Assembly (NCBI GenBank): GCA_012934845.2
Contig: WNNJ02000457.1
Location: 1-64,000, forward strand
From: Pomphorhynchus laevis
Taxonomy: Eukaryota; Acanthocephala; Palaeacanthocephala; Echinorhynchida; Pomphorhynchidae
Length of the DNA: 64,000 nucleotides
Reading direction: 5' to 3'
Part shown: one piece after another, positions 46,901 through 53,099 of the stretch
Numbering within the stretch: position 1 is the stretch's first letter
How the letters are laid out: the number at the start of each line of letters is the position of its first letter
Notes under the pieces: generated by a model
Told to the model about the DNA's origin: nothing
Database searches by the model: none
What the model saw: only the letters and a program-made list of their open reading frames with translations
Made by a program: the position numbers and the translations under genes

Positions 46901-47784
46901 TTTACAAAAATAAAAATATTTCAAGAGAGAATAGGGATCTGGCACTGATGAGTCATTGTGATGACGAAACGGTACTTGCTACTATCGTCGTTCTTCCGCG
47001 TCTGGCTAAAAATGATTGCGTACATAAAAATATTTGATTAAAAAACTTGAATCGCAAAAAGTATAATTGCTATGATATCGATGGCAATTTGATTTTAAAT
47101 TAATTCCACACAGTCAGAGAGACAACTGTGTGGAATATAGATATCTTAAAAATAATCGTAGCAAATAAAAATGTGTTTAAAATATTTATACTAAAATTTA
47201 GACGTGCTGAATTATATTGCATTATTTGCATTTTACTAAAAATCAAAGGAATAATAATTTAGCAAAGATAAAATTTGACGTTTTGATATTAAATTCTTTC
47301 GCATATATTTGCGATTAGAATTTGCAGAATTAAAAATAGTTCGTTATGAATATCTATTTTTAATTTTGTTCGTTTTTAAAACGTTCGTTTTGAATCTCAA
47401 AATTCGTTCGCAAATATCTAGATTTGCAAATAAAATTTGACAAAATGTGATTGCTCATTAAATTTAAATAAAATCACTATTTTAGTAAAAAATATCATGT
47501 TTATCTGGTATAAACATGAAAAATACAATTAAGGAAGGCATTTATTAAATATTTTAAATATTTGCCTAAAACATTGCTTAGAACATCTAAAACGAAGTTA
47601 ATTTAATAGACTATGAACATGTTCTATTGGTTGCTTGCCTCACATTATCCACCTCAATTGTAACAAAGACATCATCTCTTATTGATCGTCGTATAGAAGG
47701 TAAGGCACCGGTTGCATAGGCGAAACAACATCTTTCGTATATATCCCAGAACGTGTCACGAGGTCTAACATCATTCAAAGTCAT
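28380..47784 (-). CDS. CEP78: CEP78-like centrosomal leucine-rich-repeat protein, multi-exon
   Basis: CEP78 is a centriole/basal-body protein with N-terminal leucine-rich repeats and a C-terminal coiled coil; it acts in cilium formation. Exons on the minus strand: 47784-47639, 45791-45688, 45629-45493, 39259-39187, 36253-35939, 29112-29002, 28945-28878, 28830-28744 and a probable last exon 28516-28380. All junctions from exon 1 to exon 8 are in phase. The translation follows the human protein as I remember it: 'YERCCFAYATGALPSIRRSI', 'DWPPIFSALEQC', 'GFYSNESLRKITFKCCPL', 'GGIRRVVLNINPELGDKG', 'AIDLRSCGLTGKSGSILMEM', 'TILVVDIRMNNL', 'TEYLWHPPIYV'. No stop interrupts the exons. At about 390 visible residues it is shorter than the human protein (near 690), mostly in the C-terminal half. 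One linking exon between 28744 and 28516 is unresolved. The large introns contain LINEs, PLEs and an intact RLE LINE. Confidence 0.8.
28744..28830 (-). CDS. CEP78: CEP78 exon 8
   Basis: A-rich acceptor TTTAAAAAAG|TAT, donor GTTCAG|GTATTT. 29 codons beginning 'YLWHPPIYVDSREKELSNN'. Joined to exon 7 it gives T-E-Y-L-W, matching S-E-Y-Q-W of the human protein. Confidence 0.65.
28878..28945 (-). CDS. CEP78: CEP78 exon 7
   Basis: Acceptor ATGATCTTAG, donor ACAGAG|GTTTGA. 2 + 66 bases encode 'DIVMENILIQQLMARRLPQ'. It is separated from exon 6 by 56 nt and from exon 8 by 47 nt; the acceptor one repeat upstream (TTAACAG) would introduce a stop. Confidence 0.65.
29002..29112 (-). CDS. CEP78: CEP78 exon 6
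   Basis: Acceptor TTTGCTTTAG, donor TTTAG|GTTTTG. 36 full codons spell a clear ribonuclease-inhibitor-type LRR: 'AIDLRSCGLTGKSGSILMEM' then 'LNKNLTILVVDIRMNNL'. Closely follows the human A-L-D-L-Q-Q-C-G-L-T ... L-V-V-L-D-I-R segment. Confidence 0.8.
29390..31640 (+). pseudogene. CR1/L2-like LINE, heavily decayed, in CEP78 intron 5
   Basis: Starts with a linker 'CAPWFDSDCKISKRILC' (29485-29535), aligned with 'APWFDCECVTAKRLL' of the LINE at 13735-16012. RT-like pieces follow, for example 'INLEKSKIM' near 30670 and an AD-containing block near 30555. The 3' tail ends with a hairpin at 31580-31615. Many frame breaks. Antisense to CEP78. Confidence 0.7.
31580..31615 (+). other. LINE 3' tail hairpin
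   Basis: GGCTTGTAA, then stem GCGCGC (31589-31594), loop ATAG, GCGTGC (31599-31604), then CATTTCCACT. It has the same flanks as 15971-16010, with different but still paired stem bases. Confidence 0.6.
31870..32965 (+). pseudogene. RT element C-terminal part with a PD-(D/E)XK-like domain
   Basis: Pieces read 'PLTDKAW' and 'QTTLPRRLGG' (32160-32210, an RT thumb/connection of the L-P-x-R-x-G-G type). A downstream block reads 'CNELVNGKRPDGTTLSL', then 'VDRVLLWDFTCSKTHAVSHE' (32710-32830). The R-P-D-G...W-D-x-T arrangement resembles the nuclease-like tail of another invertebrate retroelement group, distinct from the RLE LINE at 39.7 kb. A short internal duplication repeats AVSHES. It is more GC-rich than its neighbours and is broken in several places. 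Confidence 0.6.
32966..34830 (-). pseudogene. APE-type LINE (CR1/RTE-like), ORF1 region and endonuclease
   Basis: Reading right to left: an N-terminal domain (34751-33982) with 'RCVIIRGLHESTSKNIEVR' and an RRM-like 'ARLIKVIFEDKLHNEATLRR', then 'MFPDRSYDDRKKLRKARQEL'; next the joining phrase 'TNAQSLPNKIDHL' (near 33960). The APE endonuclease follows: 'LDILLVTETWF', 'YVLIAGDFSQLDFDAYEHQL', 'LVNFPTRGKSTLDKIYIN' and 'SSNHLSV' (33749-33300). The RT domain is missing; the copy joins the plus-strand element at about 32966. Few breaks remain, so it is younger than its neighbours. Confidence 0.8.
34831..34913. repeat. (TA)n microsatellite
   Basis: About 40 TA units between a LINE 5' end and a PLE fragment. 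Confidence 0.95.
34914..35012 (-). mobile_element. PLE RT C-terminal fragment
   Basis: Matches the antisense of 'NNEILRIATICNDIGFLQNH'; bounded on the left by the TA microsatellite. Confidence 0.8.
35013..35938. other. AT-rich intron 5 sequence of CEP78
   Basis: A perfect short palindrome GCACAATATGCTGAGCATAT near 35314 and no coding signal. Confidence 0.4.
35939..36253 (-). CDS. CEP78: CEP78 exon 5 (largest)
   Basis: Acceptor AATTGCAAATAG, donor GTGAAAG|GTAATA. 2 + 312 + 1 bases. It encodes an LRR ('LCKSLYKCPIEKIVYEDCKI'), a variable linker and a second LRR ('GGIRRVVLNINPELGDKGLK', then 'ILCKALSADHWVK'). The G-L-R-R-I-T-L-N-x-N...L-G-D-x-G...D-x-W pattern is the most CEP78-specific part. 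Confidence 0.8.
36254..37569. other. CEP78 intron 4, proximal part
   Basis: AT-rich. A 68-codon minus-strand frame at 36740-36534 contains a hydrophobic stretch ('FQLLLLLAITGLCVIMYMDV') and is less AT-rich than its surroundings. It has no convincing splice sites and I do not call it a gene. Confidence 0.4.
37570..38030 (+). pseudogene. LINE fragment, RT C-terminal end
   Basis: Reads 'LRRLPEYRIAAAFPLTKGEA', 'YDDRVSHLNIISL', 'IMFDLLITRNIFLGQYGE', 'RTRSNALKLI', then in another frame 'RMVNLWNTLLPTQYKRGRE'. This is the usual order at the end of APE-type LINE RTs (R-R...D-L...R-T-R...W-N-x-L-P). A piece of the final block (GACGAGGATGGTCAACCTCT) recurs at 38283. Confidence 0.65.
38031..39186. other. 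CEP78 intron 4, distal part
   Basis: 38270-38335 duplicates part of the LINE end above. 38335-38425 (AACAGAAGTTAGCGAAATAT...TTCTTTGATCCAGCT) matches one arm of the inverted repeat at 44508-44662. The rest is AT-rich. Confidence 0.5.
39187..39259 (-). CDS. CEP78: CEP78 exon 4
   Basis: Acceptor CTATCCGATTACAG, donor GTTTCAG|GTAATA. 24 codons + 1 encode an LRR 'GFYSNESLRKITFKCCPLKE'. It matches G-L-N-K-S-A-S-L-V-H-L-S-L-A-N-C-P of human CEP78 without gaps. Confidence 0.8.
39652..39668 (+). repeat. Left target-site duplication of RLE LINE
   Basis: ATTATTTTCCTTAAAAA, repeated at 43080-43096 directly after the element's poly(A). Confidence 0.75.
39669..43080 (+). mobile_element. RLE-type LINE, apparently intact and recent
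   Basis: A 3.4-kb unit between 17-bp target duplications: a GC-richer 5' UTR of about 350 bases, one open frame of 988 codons, a short AT-rich 3' UTR with AATAAA at 43051 and a terminal A run (43071-43080). The 5' UTR holds two versions of CATCCC(A/G)GG(G/A)TA...GGGCTCTG (39856 and 39946). It sits antisense in CEP78 intron 3. No frame break was seen, unlike the three other copies in this window (1085-3995, 6470-7085, 53100-53930). Confidence 0.85.
40026..42992 (+). CDS. RLE LINE polyprotein: zinc cluster, reverse transcriptase, restriction-like endonuclease
   Basis: 988 aa. Residues 12-49 form a Cys cluster ('CCTCNGPAAKCKGCRCAK', then C-S-N-C and N-C), probably for nucleic-acid binding. The RT domain spans about 255-540: 'IRPIG' (345), motif A 'SIDADNAFN' (408), motif B 'FTQGDVLAMP' (461) and catalytic 'YADDGN' (495). 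The thumb includes 'LPLHCGGLGIIDPY' (657). A zinc-knuckle-like C-P-C-G...H-C-L-S-C (782-796) is followed by R-H-D (805-807). Then 'ARLDI' and 'FFDICVFN' give the acidic residues D853 and D870 of a PD-(D/E)XK nuclease. This is the order known from R2/CRE/NeSL/R4-type LINEs; I cannot assign the clade. All catalytic positions I can recognise are kept. The ATG at 40026 is the first in frame and precedes the Cys cluster, which other copies share. Confidence 0.88.
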   Translation: MVRGKPSSVTPCCTCNGPAAKCKGCRCAKTDTKCSNCRAPNCGNKILSCPISGTVRSGADQTQIQKATGETDKTPITLSITDIFEQVVHWKPNLFRLPRCAESKRFIIELARIYRESWSQQESFTKAIVIGHLILQRDIRTSHKTLKVILSRRLDLWLKNEFTSLYTEAYILQEFSRRKRPNSTSRDWRRNFTSLVVSGRLNGAMHLLDTDATTGTPLNPDDMIGPTTVRELLLDKHPIAAKLNSNALDWNHVIPPHSFHPVVFDSIDKKLIVCMAKRVTGGAGPSGIDAQSWTHMLSKFGRESDELAEAIASFTRALATERIPMDITQALTSCRLIALTKKTGIRPIGICDVSRRIMTKAILSMVSEDIQQVCGRSQMCAGQRAGVECVTRAIRNELTNNPNHILLSIDADNAFNRINREAALCNIDRICPSLSIVMHNFYDHPSNLSVGGEFVKSQEGFTQGDVLAMPAFAIATLPIIHHISTKFPQVRQLWYADDGNLIGSPIQIRAAYDLLCKIGPAFGFHVNPQKCSIFTPTMEEANTCQQFNGTNVEVRTDGIVILGAPIGVDKYVYEVVESKVDKFCNLVERLADVGILDLQIAYACFTKALQHKWFHTQRTTQCSSDWFAPLRESIRSSSDNIFGLDDSDGSLWPLISLPLHCGGLGIIDPYMSAGVECENSGHLCEPYLNGLQGMELKLEQDFRANEVHRRKKTQYKASLLAQLPTYDIIKRRIIQHTMIKGASSWLSAFPTRESQTRIDNTTFRDAVAARYNTLTKDAPSLCPCGSSTSLAHCLSCPNGGHPSIRHDATRDILAKSLTQICDGVEIEPLLRSVDPSIHFERRSTTTDREARLDISCRGFYGGRSERAFFDICVFNVFAPSNLTRETTPSFEYHEQRKCSKYQERVDIIERANFAPIVYSSLGGESKSASTMIKRLSRKLAVKKESIYAQELTRIREKISLQHARCISMCIRGPRSARNRPANYHTVEW
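43080..43096 (+). repeat. Right target-site duplication of RLE LINE
   Basis: ATTATTTTCCTTAAAAA; the first A may belong to the poly(A) tail. Confidence 0.75.
43097..43469. other. AT-rich intron sequence
   Basis: ATTACAATTTATATTACAAA-type short repeats between 43315 and 43375. No gene. Confidence 0.4.
43470..43638 (-). mobile_element. PLE terminal region, diverged
   Basis: GGCCAAAC, ATACATGCTAATAAAGTATT and the tail GTTTTCCGCTAAT...TTTACTATTTTCTGCTTG in the standard order. Confidence 0.6.
43639..44290 (-). pseudogene. PLE linker and GIY-YIG endonuclease domain
   Basis: The minus strand reads 'YEQIRQSLFDSGYPLWAIKR' (from about 44140), 'LRLSIRSTGSHSTVFCKRRP', then the GIY-YIG nuclease (43902-43639). 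The nuclease has the G-I-Y motif in 'GGIYRISCNGCAAHYVGQTG', 'LAVRLLGHKRALRLG' and 'SSAVWNHFAANGHDINFAV'. This is the C-terminal half of an endonuclease-bearing Penelope-like element; the C-x-x-C between the two motifs is typical of that nuclease. No RT remains attached. The lineage differs from the endonuclease-less RT fragments elsewhere in the window. Confidence 0.85.
44356..44400 (+). other. Degenerate hammerhead-like sequence
   Basis: CTGATGA (44361) followed by a possible stem GACC...GGTT (44369-44384) and AAAA where GAAA is expected. No cleavable partner strand was found. It may be a remnant of a PLE-associated ribozyme. Confidence 0.35.
44508..44662. repeat. Inverted repeat (foldback), related arm at 38335-38425
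   Basis: ATCAAAGAAAAGAGGAATTT...TATCGCTAAC (44519-44557) is the inverse of GTTAGCGAAATATC...TTTCTTTGAT (44610-44650), with length differences in the A/T run. Confidence 0.7.
44690..45255 (-). mobile_element. PLE RT fragment
   Basis: The minus strand reads 'YMFRYIDDICVFN'-like sequence (45012-44960), 'YLDMNIKLTLAKTTINLYRK' and 'FTRNIFLHEHSC', and upstream 'SPIIADLFL'-like text near 45085. It lies in CEP78 intron 3, in the same orientation as the gene. Confidence 0.8.
45493..45629 (-). CDS. CEP78: CEP78 exon 3
   Basis: Acceptor ATCGTCCTGAG, donor TTGCCAGA|GTATGA. 2 + 135 bases begin 'VSYCKVHNEKKLSHSIQKHL' and end 'FHSNDISYLAR'. With exon 2 the junction reads R-A-R-V, as R-S-R-V in human. An acceptor 17 bases upstream (GTTCAAG) would force a frameshift at an A7 run, so I rejected it. 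Confidence 0.72.
45688..45791 (-). CDS. CEP78: CEP78 exon 2
   Basis: Acceptor AAAATTTTAG, donor GCTAGAG|GTGCTT. 1 + 102 + 1 bases encode 'ISDWPPIFSALEQCTSIERL'. It aligns with G-V-D-W-A-P-L-L-S-T-L of human CEP78. The intron to exon 3 is only 58 nt. Confidence 0.75.
45792..47638. other. CEP78 intron 1
   Basis: AT-rich. Contains a perfect 12-bp-arm hairpin (46657-46686, TATCTGAGCCTA arms), a 9-bp-arm hairpin on CCACACAGT (about 47107-47134) and the hammerhead-like fold at 46869-46998. The minus-strand donor is GTGAG|GCAAGC, a GC-type site. Confidence 0.55.
46869..46998 (+). ncRNA. Hammerhead ribozyme-like sequence with displaced stem I strand
   Basis: CTGATGA (46945-46951) is followed by a perfect stem II, GTCAT-TGTG-ATGAC (46952-46965), then GAAA (46966-46969). 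Stem III CGGTA pairs with TATCG across a loop CTTGCTAC, and GTC (46987-46989) gives the expected cleavage site. The 9 bases after GTC (GTTCTTCCG) pair exactly with CGGAAGAAC at 46869-46877, but that strand lies 67 bases before CTGATGA instead of next to it. Core and spacing are otherwise canonical for a type I hammerhead. It lies on the strand opposite to CEP78. Confidence 0.6.
47639..47784 (-). CDS. CEP78: CEP78 exon 1 (start codon)
   Basis: 48 codons + 2 from ATG at 47784: 'MTLNDVRPRDTFWDIYERCC', 'FAYATGALPSIRRSIRDD'. It resembles the human start in length to the Y-E and L-P-x-x-R landmarks. The donor that keeps phase and protein length is GTGAG|GCAAGC (GC-AG intron); the nearby GT sites give a stop or wrong phase. 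ATG directly follows ATATTTTATAG, a good acceptor, so a 5' UTR exon or a trans-spliced leader is possible. Confidence 0.7.
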
Positions 47785-49285
47785 CTATAAAATATAAAAA
47801 TCCTAGCTTTTATATGCTTCTTGTCCAGCAATACATAGGAAAATGAAAATCTTATTGAATTAAAATAGCCTGTCCTGATCTCTCCCTGAACAAATCTCTT
47901 TGAGTATAATAAAATTTTAGAACACATGAACGAAATAATCAAAAATATAGGAAGACTTTCAAAAATCCAAAATCTATACTATTTTATTAAAAAAGATAAA
48001 AAGATAAAAAACTAGCAATCATAGAATTTGGATTTTGTACAAATTATTTTTTAAATCAAAATTTCTTTGTTTTTAAAGGAAACATTTAAATAATTAGTTT
48101 TAATAAAATGATGAGTTAATTAGAGTAGTGATAGAAAGTGATTTACGGCCGCATGTATTATACGCGAAACAACAAAATCTACTAAACTCAGTCCATAATT
48201 TATGTTTAATATTTATTAAATGTCGATTAATTTCAATGTTAAATAATATTTAATATATTATATTAAATATTATTTATTAAATAATTATTTTTTTACAAAA
48301 ATTAATGCATTTTTGTACTTCACTAAACAAATGCATGTGGCAATACAATATATCTAATGCTTATATACAGGAGAACTAAAACAATCTATAAATTATGCAC
48401 TCAATAATTATTTAAACAATATAATTTATTGATTCAGAACTTAGCTTTCTTAATTAATTACTAGCAGATACTGTCACAATAATTTAAGGTCAAATTAATT
48501 TTCCAAATACAGATACAATTGAATGGGTTGCCCGCAAATTGGCCACATATTATTACTTAGATAACGTTTAATAAAAAGTAGGGGATCATTGGGCTTCGGA
48601 ATCAAGATTGCATAAGACACTAGCATATTAAAAATTTTTCTAATTAATTGCAGTTTAATTACACATTACACATGAACGAATTATTTTCACATAATCAAAC
48701 AGAAAGCAGCGTTAGGATAAGCGTATTATACATAAATGCAAAGAATCTAGTAAACGTAATTTGGGTTTAGTATTTATGTCAATTACGTTCAATGCTTAAT
48801 TCATCTTATATATTTAGAAAAGCTAAGTATACGAATTTAATATTTTTTATAAATTAAAAGCAATGCTAAATAAAAATAATTAATGATTAATTAAAATCAA
48901 TATGAAAATTGTGGGATATCGCTAAAATGGCAAAATATAGTAAATGCAGTGGGGAGGCAGGTGTGTGTGGAAAGGACGCAAGTGTGCTTGGTCTGATGAA
49001 AAATTCCTAATGTACAACAATGATTAGAAATTTAAATTCACTTTTTATATTAAGCTAAACCACCATTCCTGAAAAACGATTAATAACTTAGTAATTTTAA
49101 CGATTTAAAACTTAGTTAAATGATTTTAAACTTAGTAATTAAATTAAAAATTTAAATTAACTTTTTAAATTAAGTTCAAATTTCGCAATTACCTGATATT
49201 ATAAATATTTATTATTAATTTTTAAAAATACAAAGATGCTATTTAAAATAAATAATTTTATTAACAGTCGTAATAAAAATAAAAT
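47785..49285. other. Region upstream of CEP78
   Basis: AT-rich with scattered mixed-composition islands (for example 48500-48560 and 48950-49000) that have no consistent exon structure. Confidence 0.4.
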
Positions 49286-49289
49286 AAAA

Positions 49290-49385
49290 TTCATCGGCAA
49301 AGACGCAAAAGGACACGAGCAGCAGTTTATGATACGTTGGAAAGGCATACGCGCAGAATTAAAAGATTTGGCAAAAGAGCTAATT
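49290..49385 (+). other. Possible terminal exon of an unknown gene
   Basis: After the acceptor-like TTTTATTAACAG (ends 49267), a frame reads 'KFIGKDAKGHEQQFMIRWKG', then 'IRAELKDLAKELI' and TAA. A second frame of the same bases is also open and basic. The composition is clearly less AT-rich than the flanks. I do not recognise it and cannot fix the frame. Confidence 0.25.
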
Positions 49386-49639
49386 TAAAAATTTAAATTA
49401 ACTTTTTAAATGATTATAAATAGTTATTATATAAAATATTATAAAATAAACTATGAAAATCGTAAAATATAAAAAAATATTAAATATTAATCACAAAATA
49501 TTATTTAGATCCGTTGAATTACTATTTGCTATTTGTCTTTTGTTTTTCTTTTTGACTCTGTCGGATTTTACTTTGACTTTTGGCTTTGACATGTAATTGA
49601 ATAAATAAATATAAATTATTTGAAATCTTATATTAAAAT

Positions 49640-50260
49640 ACAATCAAACAGAAAATAGTAAAATATATAAATCAACACAATAATATTAAAAATAAATTTA
49701 AAATCATTAGCGGAAAATTTTTATGGATGGATAATAAATAATATACTTTGTATTAGAATAAGATACTATATAATCAAATTTAATCAGAGGAAATACGTCA
49801 TTAGCACGTGTTTGGCCCCACTTCTATGTTGGGTAGAGGAGTTAGGGGCCGAAACCTGATAGCATAGCACTTCCTCCTGATTACCTCCAATTCTTATTCT
49901 GATACAACGTCTGTTATTTATTAGTCAATTAATAAAAAATTGATTTTCATTTTAAATTTCAATTTTTTATTTTAAATTGATTTAAATTATAAAAAATCTT
50001 ATAACAATTATTTATTTTATTATTTAATTATAAAATTTTGATTTAGCATTATTATGATCTGTTTATTTTATAATTATATTAAATGCGTAGACTCAGTTAG
50101 CTGATTTGATTCATTTGATTTAAGAATATAATTTTATAAAATGTACTAGATAATCAAATTTAATAAGAGGAAATACGTCATTAGCGTGTATTTGGCCCCG
50201 CTGTTATGTTGAGTCAATGAATAGGGGTTGAAATTTGATATAATAAAAATGACCTAAAAT
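49640..50260 (+). mobile_element. Two PLE terminal regions
   Basis: Tail plus terminal block at 49700-49900 (TTTGGCCCC...TTAGGGGCCGAAACCTG) and a second, shorter one at 50140-50235. Both are in sense orientation, with AT-rich sequence between. Confidence 0.75.
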
Positions 50261-50339
50261 TTAAAAAAAAACTTTAATTCCTTCATAAAATAATTATAAC
50301 ATTATTGGAATTTAAAAAAAAAGCATCGATATTTTTATT

Positions 50340-51120
50340 TAATAATTTTTATCATATAAGTGAACAAATTTATCCAAGTAGCCATAATCGTAGTAAAATT
50401 AATATTGATGGTAAAGAAGGTATATATGAACATTGAATTCAAATCAATTAAAACTACTATTAATTTATATCGTAAAGATGACATGTTTAAATTTACAAAA
50501 AACATATTTTTGCATTATCATTCATGCATACCATATAATATAAAATATAATACATTAAATAATGAAATTTTAAGAATTGCAACAATATGTAATGATATTG
50601 GCTTTCTTCAAAATCATTTAAATAATTTAATAGATACATATTTTAAACTAGATTATTATAACAATACAATCAAACAGAAAATTATAAAATATATAAATCA
50701 ACACAATAATATTAAAAATAAATTTAAAATCATTAGCGGGAAATTTTGATGCGTGGTTACTAGTTTAAAGTTTATTTTTTCAACTGCAGTTGAAAAAAAA
50801 CAGCAACATTTCAATATTGATGAGCCTCATCAGCTACTGAATAAAATATATAAATCAGCACAATAAATAAATTTAAACTCAAGCGAAACAATATAATTAA
50901 ATAATAAACGATTTGCTTTGTTTATATATGAACATTAAATTCAAATCAATTAAAACTACTTTTCATTTATATCGTAAGGATGACATGTTTAAATTTACAG
51001 AAACATTTTTGCATAGGCATTCATGCATACCATATAATATAAAATATAATACATTAAATAATAAAATTTAAATATGTAAAATATGCATAATATGTAAGAA
51101 TATTGGCTTTCTTCAAAATT
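50340..51120 (+). mobile_element. PLE RT C-terminal copies (two)
   Basis: 50360-50750 keeps 129 open codons, including 'TTINLYRKDDMFKFTKNIFL' and 'ATICNDIGFLQNHLNNLIDT', and ends in 'ISGKF'. A second, decayed copy starts near 50930. Between them lies a palindrome TTCAACTGCAGTTGAA (50780) and, on the minus strand, CAGTAGCTGATGAG (50838-50825), reminiscent of the SINE core at 4141. Confidence 0.75.
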
Positions 51121-51139
51121 GGCTTTCTTCGATTGCAAT

Positions 51140-51887
51140 CAAAGTATATATCTTTATATGAACAAATTTATCTAGGTAGCCTCATTCTAATATTGATGAT
51201 AACGAAGGTGTATATATAGATATGAACATTAACTTGACATTAACTAAAACTACCATTAATTTATATAGTAAAGATGACATATTTAAATAGATACATATTT
51301 TAAACTAGGTTACTATAAAAATAACATCAAGCAGAAAATAGTAAAATATATAAATCAACACAATAATATAAAGAATAAATTTAAACTCTTAAGTGGCAAA
51401 TTTTTATGGATGGATAATAAATAATATACTTTGCATTAGAATAAGATACTAGATAGTTATTTCAGAGGAAATACATCATTAGCATGTATTTGGCCCCGCT
51501 GCTATGTTGGGTAGAGGAGTTAGGGGCCGAAACCTGATAGCATAGCAGTTCCTCCTGATGACCTCTAATTCTTATTCTGATACAACGTCTGTTATTCATT
51601 AGTCAATTCATAAAAATGACGTTTATTTTAAATTTCAATTTTTCATTTGTATTAGAATTAGATACAAATTTATCCATGTAGCCTTATTACTCATTTTTCT
51701 ATTCGTGTTTAATACTAAAAAAGTGAAATTAATCCTTTTGCATCGTTACCATTTTACCTTTTTGAATTCTTAAGAAGGAAATTTTTAATCATATAAAATA
51801 ACACAATAATATTAAAAATAAATTTAAAATCCTTAGCGAAACATTTTTATGGTTGGATAATAAATAATATACTCTGTCATAATCGAC
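51140..51887 (+). mobile_element. PLE RT end and full terminal region
   Basis: 'YKNNIKQKIVKYINQ'-type end near 51325, then the complete terminal block 51465-51600. The block has hairpin AAATACAT/ATGTATTT, GGCCCC/GGGGCC and CTGCTATG/CATAGCAG. Confidence 0.75.
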
Positions 51888-52245
51888 ATATCTAATACAC
51901 ATAACCATTTCATCAATCTTAGTTATATTATTTAATACCCAATTTCTCATATATTCACTAAAAAGGGGCTAGAGGATTTCCCATTGCGAGACCATCGTTT
52001 TGTTCATATACAACTTCATTAAATTTAAAAATTGTTTTATTTGTGCATAAAACAAGCAATTCGGTCCATATAATATAAAATAAAGATACATTAAATAATG
52101 AAATTTTAAGAATTGCAACAATATGTATGCTATTGGCTTTCTTCAAAATCATTTAAATAATTTTATAGATACATATTTTAAACTAGGTTACTATAAAAAT
52201 AACATCAAACAGAAAATAGTAAAATACATAAATCAACACATAAAA
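51888..52245 (-). mobile_element. Chimeric PLE segment
   Basis: The minus strand 52080-51890 reads 'LVLCTNKTIFKFNEVVYEQN' and 'DGLAMGNPLAPF', the RT block of another PLE lineage. It is fused at about 52070 to the plus-sense RT C-terminus of the common lineage. The same fusion occurs inverted at 63440-63715. Confidence 0.75.
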
Positions 52246-52249
52246 AATA

Positions 52250-52915
52250 AATTTGAACTATTAAAATTATTTAAAAGTAGGGACATCTATAGTTAGACAA
52301 GTAAAAGGTGTTCCAATGGGAAGTAATAGTAGCCCAATTGTAGCTGACTTGTTTTTAGCTTTATAGAATATGAATTTGTTCATAACTGTGTAAAAACTAA
52401 ATCTAAACAATATAAATATATGAAATATATGTTTCGATACATTGATGATATATGTATTTAATTCTAATAATTTTTATTCAATAATCGAACAAATTTATCC
52501 AGGTTGCTTCATTCTTAATAAAACCAATATTAACGATAAAGAAGGTGTATATCTCGATATGAACATAAATTTAACATTAACTAAAACTACTATTAATTTA
52601 TATCGTAAAGATGACATATTTAAATTTACAAGAAACATATTTTTGTATGGGCATTCATGCATACCATATAATATAAAATATAATATATTAAATAATAAAA
52701 TTTTAAGAATTGCAACAATTTGTAACGATATTGGTTTTCTTCAAAATCATTAAAATAATTTAATAGATACATATTTTAAACTAGGTTACTATAAAAATAA
52801 CATCAAACAGAAAATAGTAAAATATATAAATCAACACAATAATATTAAAAATAAATTTTAAATCATTAGCGGAAAATTTTTATGGATGGATAATAAATAA
52901 TATACTTTGTATTAG
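52250..52915 (+). mobile_element. PLE RT fragment
   Basis: 'QVKGVPMGSNSSPIVADLFL'-type sequence (52290-52360), 'YIDDI' near 52440, then 103 open codons (52442-52753) with 'NLTLTKTTINLYRKDDIFKF', and the tail to 52910. This is one of the longest continuous PLE pieces, with only a few breaks. Confidence 0.8.
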
Positions 52916-53099
52916 AATAAGTTATAAATTTAAATTTAAAATTTAAAATTAAATTTATTAAAATTAAATTTCAAGAGTTTAAATAAATTTAAACTCTTGA
53001 AATCTTTATACTTTAAATTATAAAAGAGTAAAAATTATAATTGTTCAGTTCTGCAATTACGTTGCAGATTGAAAAGTTATTGAAAAATTTGATAAAAAA

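Noticed and set aside
49700-49900. Repeated terminal blocks as LTRs of an LTR retrotransposon
   Set aside because: They always adjoin Penelope-type RT ends. No gag, protease or integrase was seen anywhere in the window.
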